Assembly: GCF_010692325.1 (NCBI RefSeq) | Contig: NZ_JAAHHW010000019.1 | Coordinates: forward strand, 19,517-83,516 | From: Moorena sp. SIO3I8 | Lineage (GTDB): Bacteria; Cyanobacteriota; Cyanobacteriia; Cyanobacteriales; Coleofasciculaceae | Length of the DNA: 64,000 nucleotides | Reading direction: 5' to 3' | Shown: positions 1 through 7,320 of the stretch, piece by piece | How the letters are laid out: each line of letters begins with the position of its first letter | Position numbering within the stretch: position 1 is the first letter of the stretch | Program-made: the position numbers and the translations under genes | Notes under the pieces: generated by a model | What the model saw: the letters and a program-made list of their open reading frames with translations, nothing else | Told to the model about the DNA's origin: nothing | Database searches by the model: none

Positions 1-341
1 CCATTTTTACCCTTGCTAGAAGATACTGTCTTACCTTGTCCGTCTATAGTCTTGATGCGAAAGTCTTGGAGTCGTTTCTTCAAGTAGAAATTGAGCCAAG
101 TGATCACACTGCCACGGCTAGAGTCGTAGGGATTACCGGTTTTGCCTTCGCAAATATTCTGGCAAAAGTAAATCCAGGTTTGTTGGAGTGCGTCTTGATA
201 GTAGGGAGTATGTTCTTGCCAAAGCTTCTTAGTGACTAAACGAATAATTTTTGTTAAGTTTCTTTGACGGTGAGCGCTTCCAGGTGGATGACTACATGCT
301 GCGGTCACTAGCTGGTTGAGCTGCTCATATAGTTGAGTCAT
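1..341 (-). CDS. Sigma-70-like or related protein, N-terminal part, cut by window edge
   Basis: A minus-strand frame opens at an ATG at 341 and stays open to the window edge (113 codons). It begins MTQLYEQLNQLVTAACSHPP. A later stretch, ALQQTWIYFCQNICEG, is followed by a segment around TWLNFYLKKRLQDFR. Helical, Arg/Lys-rich text with a Trp-rich 'QQTWIYF' core reminds me of region 2 of the divergent sigma-70-like proteins found in filamentous cyanobacteria, but I see no full sigma signature because the C-terminus lies outside. The plus-strand frame across the same bases (36-239) has no recognisable content and is taken as its shadow. The coding call is fairly sure; the function is tentative. 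Confidence 0.5.
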   Translation of the reverse strand, partial: MTQLYEQLNQLVTAACSHPPGSAHRQRNLTKIIRLVTKKLWQEHTPYYQDALQQTWIYFCQNICEGKTGNPYDSSRGSVITWLNFYLKKRLQDFRIKTIDGQGKTVSSSKGKN

Positions 342-1079
342 AATGCGATCGCTCCGCCTTTGCTGATATTGCCTTTCTCCGAAAATACTATTTTCAAACA
401 GGTATGCATATCTTATGCAGGGTCAGCCTTAGGTCTCTAATCTGAACTACTCCAGGATACTCGGAGTTTTGGTTAAGACTAACCCAGTATTCAGCTGTTG
501 ACAGTTTAGTTATTATGTGTTAATAACGAGGGACTAGAAACTCGGATTAACTTTATAACCTAGAATATAAAACACTTAATAGTTAATAGGAAACATTAAA
601 ATACACTAAATAATTACTTAGTGTTAAAAAAAAACAATTGAAGTCAAGTATTAATACCTAACACCTAACACCTAACACCTAACACCTAATACCTAACACC
701 TAAGCTAAGCAGTGATGTTTCCCAATTCCCAAAAATTTCTGATCAAATTTTCGGGAATCTGTGGAAGACACCTTGTAGTAAGTAAGTAACGTAGCTTTAC
801 TAGAGCTTGTCAAACATCTTGGACAGTTTTTGACATATGTCTCTAGGATTTCCTCCCAGTTGATGTACAGTGGCGGTTGTGACAATGGTTGCAGCCGCTT
901 TTTTTTTGGAGGGGAATGGGTAATGGGTAATAGCCACTGCTGTATTTAGGATTGTGCCAATGCGTTCGCCTAGGGGCTCTTTTGGAGGATCCCATGACCG
1001 ATCACAGAATTACCTTAACATAACTTCATAGTTGTGCGATCCTGAAAAAAGAGTTATCAATAAACTCAAGAAAAGGTCA
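342..1079. other. Intergenic region without a convincing gene
   Basis: This 738-base stretch separates the leftward gene from the FAD oxidoreductase. It is AT-rich around 490-650, holds a heptamer array at 655-702, and has a GCGATCGC site just before 355. A 61-codon minus frame (700-885) has no similarity I recognise. No terminator or RNA gene was seen. Confidence 0.6.
655..702. repeat. Heptamer tandem array (CCTAACA)
   Basis: About seven tandem copies of CCTAACA with one CCTAATA variant. This is a short tandemly repeated repetitive (STRR) array of the cyanobacterial type. Confidence 0.9.
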
Positions 1080-2591
1080 ATGTCAGAATTCTCAGAAATA
1101 AAACGAGTAGTTGTAGTGGGTGCTGGATGGGCAGGCTTAGGCGCAACTCACCACTTAGCCAAACAAGGTTACGATGTCACTCTCCTAGAAGCAAGTTCCT
1201 ATGCCGGTGGTTTAGTGGCAGGATGGAAAACAGCGGGTGGACGTTCTGTAGAAGGGGGAATTCATGGTTTCTGGTATCCCTATCACAACATTTTCAACCT
1301 GGTAAAGGAACTCCGACTCAATCCTTTCACTCCTTTCACCCGTTCTTCTCAGTATTCCCCTGCTGGATTAGAAGTCGAATCCCCTATCTTTCAAAATGAA
1401 CCACGACTTCCGACGCCCCTAGGAACCTTCCTCTACACCGACTTCAAACGCTTACCCCTGATTGATCGACTCTCTGCCTTACCCCTACTCTATGCTGTTG
1501 TTGACTTCGATAATTCCCACCAGGCATGGACTAGGTATGACTCGGTAAGCGCCCGTGAATTATTTAAACAGTTTGGGGTTTCGGCACGACTGTACAAGGA
1601 TTCCTTTGAGCCCATGCTGTTAGTGGGTTTATTTGCTCCAGGAGAACAATGTTCAGCTGCAGCAGCCCTAGGAATGCTGTATTACTTCATTTTGGCTCAC
1701 CAACCGGACTTTGATGTGGTCTGGTGCCGAGGAACAGTAGCACAGATGATATTTAAACCCTGGGTGGAACAGATTGAGAAAGCCGGGGGAAAGGTACTTA
1801 CCAATAAACGGGTCAATGACATTATTATAGACCACACAGGCAAGGCCAAAGGGGTAATTTGTGGTAATGAATGCTTTGAGGCTGACGCAGTGATTTTTGC
1901 TGTCAGTGTCAATGGTATGAAGAAAATCCTTCAGAGTAGCACCATGCTCCAAAGCCGCAAGGAATTCCGCAACCTGATGAATTTAGGGGGAATTGATGTG
2001 CTATCAACCAGGCTATGGTTTGACCGCAAAGTTGAGATTCGCCATCCCTCTAATGCTTGTTTTGGCTTTGATGCAACCACGGGTTGGACATTTTTTGACC
2101 TTAATGCTTTGCACGATGAGTACCGGGATGAAGCTGGTAGCGTGATTGAAGCAGACTTTTACCATGCTAACCAGTTGCTACCCCTGAGTGATCAGCAAAT
2201 TATCCAGAAAGTTCAGCGTGACTTAGGCACCTGTGTTTCTGGTTTTCGAGAGGCAAATCTGATTGACAGTAGTGTGATTCGAGTACCGCAAGGGGTGACT
2301 CACTTTGCTCCCGGTAGCTATCAGTATATGATGCAGCGAACCACTAGTATTGAAAATGTATTTATGAGCGGGGATTGGATTATCAATCGCCACGGTTCTT
2401 GGTCTCAGGAAAAGGCGTATGTTACCGGTTTAGAGGCAGCAAATTTGGTGATTAGGCGGTTTAGACAGGGTAATCTGGCCAAGATTATTCCTGTTGATGC
2501 TGATGAATTCCATATTCAGGTGACACGGAAGATTAACAAAACTGTACGGGAGTTTGGTCAGACGTTATTCACTAATTTTTGGTTACCTTGA
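1080..2591 (+). CDS. FAD-dependent oxidoreductase, phytoene desaturase/amine oxidase-like
   Basis: The product has 503 residues from the ATG at 1080. A TTG at 1032 would add 16 residues, but the ATG has AAGG a few bases upstream and the conserved dinucleotide-binding fold starts right after it. The N-terminus carries the Rossmann motif VVVVGAGWAGLGATHHL followed by an acidic strand end (TLLEASSYAGG), as in NAD(P)/FAD-dependent carotenoid desaturases and amine oxidases. The C-terminal FMSGDWI segment fits the second FAD-binding motif of that family. The substrate cannot be told; carotene desaturase-like or amine oxidase-like chemistry is family knowledge only. It stands alone, and a heptamer array begins about 20 bases after its stop. 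Confidence 0.8.
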   Translation: MSEFSEIKRVVVVGAGWAGLGATHHLAKQGYDVTLLEASSYAGGLVAGWKTAGGRSVEGGIHGFWYPYHNIFNLVKELRLNPFTPFTRSSQYSPAGLEVESPIFQNEPRLPTPLGTFLYTDFKRLPLIDRLSALPLLYAVVDFDNSHQAWTRYDSVSARELFKQFGVSARLYKDSFEPMLLVGLFAPGEQCSAAAALGMLYYFILAHQPDFDVVWCRGTVAQMIFKPWVEQIEKAGGKVLTNKRVNDIIIDHTGKAKGVICGNECFEADAVIFAVSVNGMKKILQSSTMLQSRKEFRNLMNLGGIDVLSTRLWFDRKVEIRHPSNACFGFDATTGWTFFDLNALHDEYRDEAGSVIEADFYHANQLLPLSDQQIIQKVQRDLGTCVSGFREANLIDSSVIRVPQGVTHFAPGSYQYMMQRTTSIENVFMSGDWIINRHGSWSQEKAYVTGLEAANLVIRRFRQGNLAKIIPVDADEFHIQVTRKINKTVREFGQTLFTNFWLP

Positions 2592-2610
2592 TTTAATTTG
2601 GTAATTTTAA

Positions 2611-2681
2611 GGAATAGGGAATAGGGAATAGGGAATCGGGAATCGGGAATCGGGAATCGGGAATCGGGAATCGGGAATAGT
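2611..2681. repeat. Heptamer array (GGGAATA/GGGAATC)
   Basis: Ten or so tandem GGGAAT(A/C) heptamers. A palindrome, ACTGGCA-AGA-TGCCAGT, lies further on at 2761-2777 in the same gene-free stretch, so this spacer is made mostly of repeat material. Confidence 0.9.
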
Positions 2682-2893
2682 TGCGTAGGGTGCGTGATAA
2701 GACGGAAAGCCTCTGATTTTATCGGTAGCCAGTATTGGGACAGTCCGTCCGAGGCAGGAAACTGGCAAGATGCCAGTTCCACAACAAGATGCCCATTCCA
2801 CCCACCGCGTCAAACAGCATGCATTGAGATGCACCCTTTTATAAATAGGTAATGAACAATTTTACTGATTTTTCATTACCAAAAAAAAACAAG

Positions 2894-2969
2894 CTTTTTA
2901 GTACTGTTCCCTGTTCCCTATTCCCTGTTCCCTTTTTAGTACTGTTCCCTGTTCCCTATTCCCTGTTCC
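2894..2969. repeat. 38-bp direct duplication built on TGTTCCC heptamers
   Basis: Two adjacent 38-bp copies, each starting CTTTTTAGTACTG and holding four heptamers of the TGTTCCC/TATTCCC type. A TTG at 2973 just after it opens the frame of the next gene, but the real start is placed downstream. Confidence 0.85.
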
Positions 2970-3023
2970 CTTTTGCTATCAATCCTATGTTCACAACCCA
3001 AATACAAACACTATAGTAGAGTA

Positions 3024-4163
3024 ATGGAAAGCGTTCAGAACTCAGAAAGGCTTGTTGTTACCTTCTACAAATGGGTAGGTATTCTGGTTTTGGTTTACCT
3101 ACTGATTGTGGCAGTAGGGATAATTGGTACAGGCTTTAGGTCAGCTACTGGGGAGCAAGTCAAGGAATTGTTCGAGTTTGCTACTAATCCCTTTGCTGGC
3201 TTAATTGTCGGTACCCTAGCAACTGCTTTAATCCAATCGTCAAGTACAGTAACCTCGATTATTGTCGGTCTAGTAGCTGGTGGTTTGCCAGTCGCAACGG
3301 CTGTTCCAATGGTTATGGGGGCTAACATTGGCACCACTATCACTAATACACTGGTTAGTTTAGGACATATTCAAAATAAGGACGAATTTAAACAGGCTTT
3401 TGCTGCTGCAACCATCCACGACTTCTTCAATCTGATTAGTGTCGTTATCTTCCTACCTTTGGAAATTACCACTCACTTCCTGGAAAAGATTAGTCTGTTT
3501 TTAACAAGCCTGGTTGTGGGGGAAAACTCGATTAATTTAAACAACGTTAATCTGATTAAATTTGCCACTGCTCCAGTCACTGATAGGATTAAAAATGTCA
3601 GTAACATTTTACCAGAACCATTTAATGGTATTGCCCTGATTGTCCTAGGTATCAGTGTTATTTTCCTATCGATTTTTTTCATTGGCAAACTTCTCAAAAC
3701 CCTAATGGTAGGACGAGCGAATGAGATGTTGCACACTGCTATCGGTAACGGTCCCATTGCTGGGATTGCTTCTGGGACACTAGTCACGGTAATCGTGCAA
3801 TCTTCCTCGACAACCACCAGCCTGATCGTTCCCCTAGCTGGTACAGGTTTATTGAGTTTACAAGAAATTTATCCCTTCACCCTAGGGGCAAATATCGGAA
3901 CCTGTATCACTGCCTTACTTGCGGCGACCGGAATAACGGAAAACCCAATCCCTGCTCTAGAAATAGCTACAGTGCATCTACTTTACAACACCCTCGGAGT
4001 TGTGATCATCTACAGCATTCCTGTTTTGAGACAAATGCCAATCCTGGGTGCAGAAACCTTAGCTACTGTTGCCACTGAGCGGAAGTATTTAGCATTCCTC
4101 TATATTGGAAGCGTTTTCTTCTTGATTCCGGTACTACTTCTAAGTCTATCGACGTGGCTGTAA
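3024..4163 (+). CDS. Na+/phosphate cotransporter family protein (Na/Pi-cotransporter II-related)
   Basis: A 379-residue polytopic membrane protein from the ATG at 3024. The frame also opens at a TTG at 2973 inside repeat DNA, which I reject as the start. The inverted-repeat hallmark of the NptA/PF02690 family is visible as two QSSS motifs: TALIQSSSTVTSIIVGLV near the first third and VIVQSSSTTTSLIVPLAG in the second half, each followed by a GANIGT segment. Family members move inorganic phosphate with sodium across the cytoplasmic membrane. A close paralogue lies at 13089-14252, roughly 10 kb away in the same orientation. Direction and affinity cannot be read from sequence. Confidence 0.88.
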   Translation: MESVQNSERLVVTFYKWVGILVLVYLLIVAVGIIGTGFRSATGEQVKELFEFATNPFAGLIVGTLATALIQSSSTVTSIIVGLVAGGLPVATAVPMVMGANIGTTITNTLVSLGHIQNKDEFKQAFAAATIHDFFNLISVVIFLPLEITTHFLEKISLFLTSLVVGENSINLNNVNLIKFATAPVTDRIKNVSNILPEPFNGIALIVLGISVIFLSIFFIGKLLKTLMVGRANEMLHTAIGNGPIAGIASGTLVTVIVQSSSTTTSLIVPLAGTGLLSLQEIYPFTLGANIGTCITALLAATGITENPIPALEIATVHLLYNTLGVVIIYSIPVLRQMPILGAETLATVATERKYLAFLYIGSVFFLIPVLLLSLSTWL

Positions 4164-4165
4164 GT

Positions 4166-4267
4166 ATTCAGCTATCAGCTATCAGCTATCAGCTTTGAAT
4201 GTAGAATGAAGAATGAAGAATGGAGAATTAATTCTTAATTCTTAATTCTTAATTCTTAATTCTTAAT
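4166..4267. repeat. Two heptamer arrays (CAGCTAT and TTAATTC)
   Basis: CAGCTAT copies at about 4168-4195 and TTAATTC copies at about 4226-4267. The second array runs into the stop codon and last codons of the minus-strand hydrolase gene. Confidence 0.88.
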
Positions 4268-5117
4268 TCTGACAGACAACTTGGGGATTATTGCTAATCC
4301 AGTTGTCGATATCTTTTAAAACCTGATCGGGAATTTCCCAAGGAAACAAGTGAGCAGTATTGTCATAGCATTGCCATTGGCTATCCTTAAGATGTTGAGC
4401 GGTTTCTCGACTTGATGCTGCGGTAATATGGCGATCAGCAGCTCCTGCTAAGACCAGGGAGGGGCATTGAATCTGCTGTAAGTCTGGCAAACGGTTATAC
4501 CCAGCCCTAATGGCAGCGTTTAGTGCTTCTGTAGCGGCTTGGGAGGTCTGTAAATAGGCTGATATGGTGTGGTTGGCAAGATATTGGTAGGTGCTGGTTG
4601 TGTGTTGTTGGATCAGGTATCGAAAAAGCGATCGCTTACCAAATGTGTCAATATTCCACTGCCATCCTGGTTGTAACCAATTTAATGCAGAAGCGATGCC
4701 GGTATAGAGATTATCCTGCCAACTAATGGGGGGATGATTACCCCAAGGTCGAGCGGCTGTGGCGATTAAAATTAAACCTGTGACTCTCTGAGGTAGCTTC
4801 AGAGCAAGCTCCATTGCCAAAATTCCCCCTAAAGACCAACCTAGTATCAAACAGCGGTCAATGTGGTAGTAGTCGAGAAGGGATTCCAAGTCAATCAGGT
4901 GGTCGGTCATCTGAAAATCCCGATCAGCTGGACTTCTACCATATCCTCGCAAATCAGGGCTGATAGTCCAGAACTTCTGGGATAGATGTTGGGTAAAAAC
5001 CGAAAGGCACTGACTTGAGCCGGGATGACCGTGAAGGCACAGAATTGGGAATCCTGACCCCTGGAGGTCAGTGTTGAGATATACTGCTGCTTGGTAGTTT
5101 TTTTTAATCCCATTCAT
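4263..5117 (-). CDS. Alpha/beta-fold hydrolase
   Basis: 284 residues, the usual length for a single-domain alpha/beta hydrolase. The oxyanion-hole loop LCLHGHPGSS is at 27-35, the nucleophile elbow GWSLGG gives Ser95, the acid is Asp228 in AGAADRH, and the catalytic His256 lies in NTAHLFPWE, so the triad is complete. The substrate is unknown. The divergently oriented neighbour at 5297 is a DHNA-CoA-type thioesterase of phylloquinone synthesis, and MenH of that pathway is also an alpha/beta hydrolase. A MenH-like role is therefore worth a thought, but nothing in the sequence proves it. The C-terminal codons are built from a TTAATTC heptamer array. Confidence 0.8.
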   Translation of the reverse strand: MNGIKKNYQAAVYLNTDLQGSGFPILCLHGHPGSSQCLSVFTQHLSQKFWTISPDLRGYGRSPADRDFQMTDHLIDLESLLDYYHIDRCLILGWSLGGILAMELALKLPQRVTGLILIATAARPWGNHPPISWQDNLYTGIASALNWLQPGWQWNIDTFGKRSLFRYLIQQHTTSTYQYLANHTISAYLQTSQAATEALNAAIRAGYNRLPDLQQIQCPSLVLAGAADRHITAASSRETAQHLKDSQWQCYDNTAHLFPWEIPDQVLKDIDNWISNNPQVVCQN

Positions 5118-5151
5118 GTTAATTGTTAATTGTTACTTGTGTAAGCATTCA

Positions 5152-5285
5152 GCCATCAGCCGTCAGCCGTCAGCCGTCAGCTTATTTTATTCAATAGCAC
5201 CTCAAGGAGGTTACGCTATGGGCAGAAACTTTGTAAGCATTCAGCTGATAGCTGATAGCTGATAGCTGATAGCTGATAGCTGATA
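5152..5285. repeat. Heptamer arrays (CAGCCGT, GATAGCT) in the divergent intergenic region
   Basis: CAGCCGT copies at about 5155-5181 and TGATAGC copies at about 5241-5284, leaving little unique DNA for the two divergent promoters between 5118 and 5296. Confidence 0.85.
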
Positions 5286-5296
5286 AGTGAAATGGT

Positions 5297-5731
5297 ATGA
5301 TCTCTTTTACTTATAATCGCACTGTGCGCTTTTCAGATACGGATGCGGCTGGTGTGGTCTATTTTGCTAATGTTTTATCTATCTGCCATGAAGCCTATGA
5401 AGCCTCTCTAGATGTATCGGGCATTAATCTCAAGTCCTTTTTCACTCAGCCAGCTGTGGCAATTCCGATTGTTCATGCCAGTGTGGACTTCTTGGGTCCT
5501 ATGTTTTGTGGGGATCCACTGCTGATTCACGTGATGCCTGAGCAGTTGAGTGAAAGTAAGTTTGAGATTGCTTATCAGGTTGTTACAGCTTCTTCATCGC
5601 AACAGTTACTGGCCAAGGCAATTACGAAGCACGTTTGTATTGATGCAATGACTAGAACTAAAACTCCCTTACCTAAGGAAATCGTGGAATGGCTAGGGAG
5701 TAGGGAGTCGGGAGTCGGGAGTCGGGAGTAG
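5297..5731 (+). CDS. Hotdog-fold acyl-CoA thioesterase, DHNA-CoA hydrolase-like
   Basis: 144 residues. The signature [20 protein letters not shown] (residues 12-31) is that of the 4HBT hotdog family, with the likely catalytic Asp16. The pattern matches cyanobacterial 1,4-dihydroxy-2-naphthoyl-CoA thioesterases, which release DHNA during phylloquinone (vitamin K1) synthesis; this assignment rests on family memory. The last ten or so residues ([12 protein letters not shown]) are encoded by a GGGAGTC heptamer array, so the native C-terminus has been replaced or extended by repeat DNA and the stop codon itself lies in the array. A general acyl-CoA thioesterase remains possible. Confidence 0.75.
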   Translation: MISFTYNRTVRFSDTDAAGVVYFANVLSICHEAYEASLDVSGINLKSFFTQPAVAIPIVHASVDFLGPMFCGDPLLIHVMPEQLSESKFEIAYQVVTASSSQQLLAKAITKHVCIDAMTRTKTPLPKEIVEWLGSRESGVGSRE

Positions 5732-5833
5732 GTAAGAGGTAAAAAATCCTCTTTACCTGATAGCTATGAAAAACTCTTTACTAATTTTATCATCCCTTAT
5801 GATATAGCTGACGGCTGACCGCTGACCGCTGAC

Positions 5834-5868
5834 AAAAAAAATAGCCGTAGAAATACTATCCACGGCTA
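5834..5868 (-). terminator. Intrinsic terminator, leftward
   Basis: Arms TAGCCGT (5842-5848) and ACGGCTA (5862-5868) form a 7-bp stem. On the minus strand it is followed by eight U (A run 5834-5841). It sits 113 bases downstream of the small minus-strand ORF at 5981-6181 and suggests that ORF is, or was, transcribed. Confidence 0.7.
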
Positions 5869-5980
5869 GTTCAACTTTTGATTGATGTCAGAAAAATACC
5901 CGAAACTTTCGGATGTGATCCTATGCTATCAGACCAAACCCAAGGCCAAGGGGGGAAAATCCCCCCAGAAATTTAAGGTG

Positions 5981-6181
5981 TTATGGCAACAACCAATACT
6001 TGGTCATAGTAGTGATCACTTCACCCGGAATATCGGTCGGCTCCAGAGGAGTCCACTCTGCGATTTCTGCATAGCCCAATGAATAAAGCATCTGCATACT
6101 ATGGATTACTGATTGACGAGGACCTTTCAGAGTGTGCTGAGTAGGTTGTTTCTTGAAGTTGCGAGTAAATTATTCTGGCAT
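5981..6181 (-). pseudogene. Small protein ORF with an in-frame stop near its start
   Basis: Reading leftward from an ATG at 6181 gives MPE, then TAA (6170-6172), then an open frame FTRNFKKQPTQHTLKGPR onward to a TAA at 5981-5983, 66 codons in all. Without suppression, the only ATG after the stop is at 6097 and gives a 38-residue product beginning MQMLYSLGYAEIAEWTPLEP. The text looks like a real small protein: it is rich in W, P and acidic residues and is followed by a leftward terminator at 5834-5868. Either the first start is wrong and the 38-residue protein is genuine, or an intact gene has taken a nonsense codon. I do not recognise a family. The plus frame over the same bases (5882-6082) looks like its shadow. 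Confidence 0.45.
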
Positions 6182-6383
6182 CTTTCAAAAGTTTAACTTT
6201 GATTTACAATGATTATTGTAATAATTATAAAAATATTTGTCAAGGGTTTTAAAAAGGTTTTTTTTTGGTTTAGGAGTAATAAAAAAAAGCGATTATCTGT
6301 AGGAGAATCGCGTAGCGGCTCTTTAAAATGGTAAGCATGTGGCCTTTGGTAAACGGCTGAATGCTTACAGCTTTATCAGTCAG

Positions 6384-6773
6384 TCAACTAACCCATAGTC
6401 TTTGAATTGGATAAGCATCAAATTTATTATCCCGACTAATCAAAACCAGAGATCTATTCATGGCTTGAGCAATCAACATTCTATCAAATGGATCACGATG
6501 ATGTAGGGGTAGATTAGAAATTTGCAGGGTGTCGATAAATGCAATAGGTAGTAAAGTAATATCTGATGATTGCAGTTCAGATTCAATGGTTTGATAATTT
6601 CGTTGCAGTGATAACTTACCAAGATTCAACTTAATCGCAATTTCCCAGAGACTAGCAATACTCAGATAAACGCTATCCGCTGCATCAATCATGTCTCTTA
6701 GTTTATTAGGCAAATTTGGGTCATTTTCAGATAACCAGATCAAGGCATGAGTGTCTAACAGGAAAGAGCTCAT
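6384..6773 (-). CDS. VapC-type PIN-domain toxin
   Basis: 129 residues, the usual PIN toxin length. The N-terminal FLLDTHALIWL supplies the first metal-binding Asp (residue 7). SLWEIAIK supplies the mid-chain Glu, HRDPFDRMLIAQA the third acidic position, and LISRDNKF the last Asp. PIN toxins are Mg-dependent RNases, typically acting on tRNA or other structured RNA (family knowledge). Its ATG overlaps the stop of the upstream antitoxin gene by 4 bp (6770-6773), the translational coupling expected for a toxin-antitoxin operon. Confidence 0.88.
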   Translation of the reverse strand: MSSFLLDTHALIWLSENDPNLPNKLRDMIDAADSVYLSIASLWEIAIKLNLGKLSLQRNYQTIESELQSSDITLLPIAFIDTLQISNLPLHHRDPFDRMLIAQAMNRSLVLISRDNKFDAYPIQRLWVS

Positions 6774-7000
6774 TCCATATATTCCTTAAAATCGTCTAAG
6801 GGTTCATCAAAATCATCAGGTAATGGTAGCACAAAGGTTCCTTTTAAGATACCTGAACGACGTTTCTTGCTAGCATGCTGCTCTGGGGAAACATCTTGGG
6901 AGTAGTTTTCCATTAGATACTTGGCATAATGCAGCAGTTCTTGTTTTAGGGATTCTGGCATTTTACCCACTGTTTGTAAGATTTCTGTGTCAATATTCAT
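6770..7000 (-). CDS. Antitoxin of the PIN toxin (DUF2281-like)
   Basis: 76 residues. The N-terminal half, beginning MNIDTEILQTVGKMPESL, is a helical segment typical of DUF2281 antitoxins, which in cyanobacteria commonly precede PIN toxins. The C-terminal half (KKRRSGILKGTFVLPLPDDF, ending in an acidic tail) would wrap the toxin. First gene of a two-gene operon with the toxin, overlapping by 4 bp. Autoregulation by the pair is usual for such systems, but I found no clear operator in the AT-rich DNA after 7000. Confidence 0.8.
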   Translation of the reverse strand: MNIDTEILQTVGKMPESLKQELLHYAKYLMENYSQDVSPEQHASKKRRSGILKGTFVLPLPDDFDEPLDDFKEYME

Positions 7001-7320
7001 GGGTTTTACTAGTTTAGTTTGTGTTCAATAATTTTTATAATAATGTATAAAATATTATAGCATTTTTAGTTTATTTATGAATAGAGCCTGGATCGAAACA
7101 AGGAGCAGGGAGCAGTGTCAAGATATCCGAGGAGTGTTTGGTGTTACGATAAATTAAGATTGCTTGTCATAATCTATTGAGAAATGCTATAAGTATTAAA
7201 TCTTGCCTCTGGCCTTTCCCTAAGGGATTGCAGCAGACAATGTTGGCAGTGGCTGAAGATTGGTGAATCCAGGGTGATTTAGATAAGTCTAATTTTTTAA
7301 TAACTATTGTAGAGCGGTTG
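7001..7320. other. Divergent intergenic region, no gene seen
   Basis: 320 bases between the leftward toxin-antitoxin operon and the rightward TPR-CHAT gene. AT-rich near 7020-7080. No ORF, hairpin or repeat array of note. Confidence 0.5.

Noticed and set aside
700..885. 61-codon minus frame
   Set aside because: No recognisable content or neighbour, and it ends beside a heptamer array. It could be real, but I cannot support it.
2558..2834. Minus frames over the GGGAATC array after the FAD oxidoreductase
   Set aside because: They read through heptamers (SRFPIPD repeats) and overlap the end of a certain gene.
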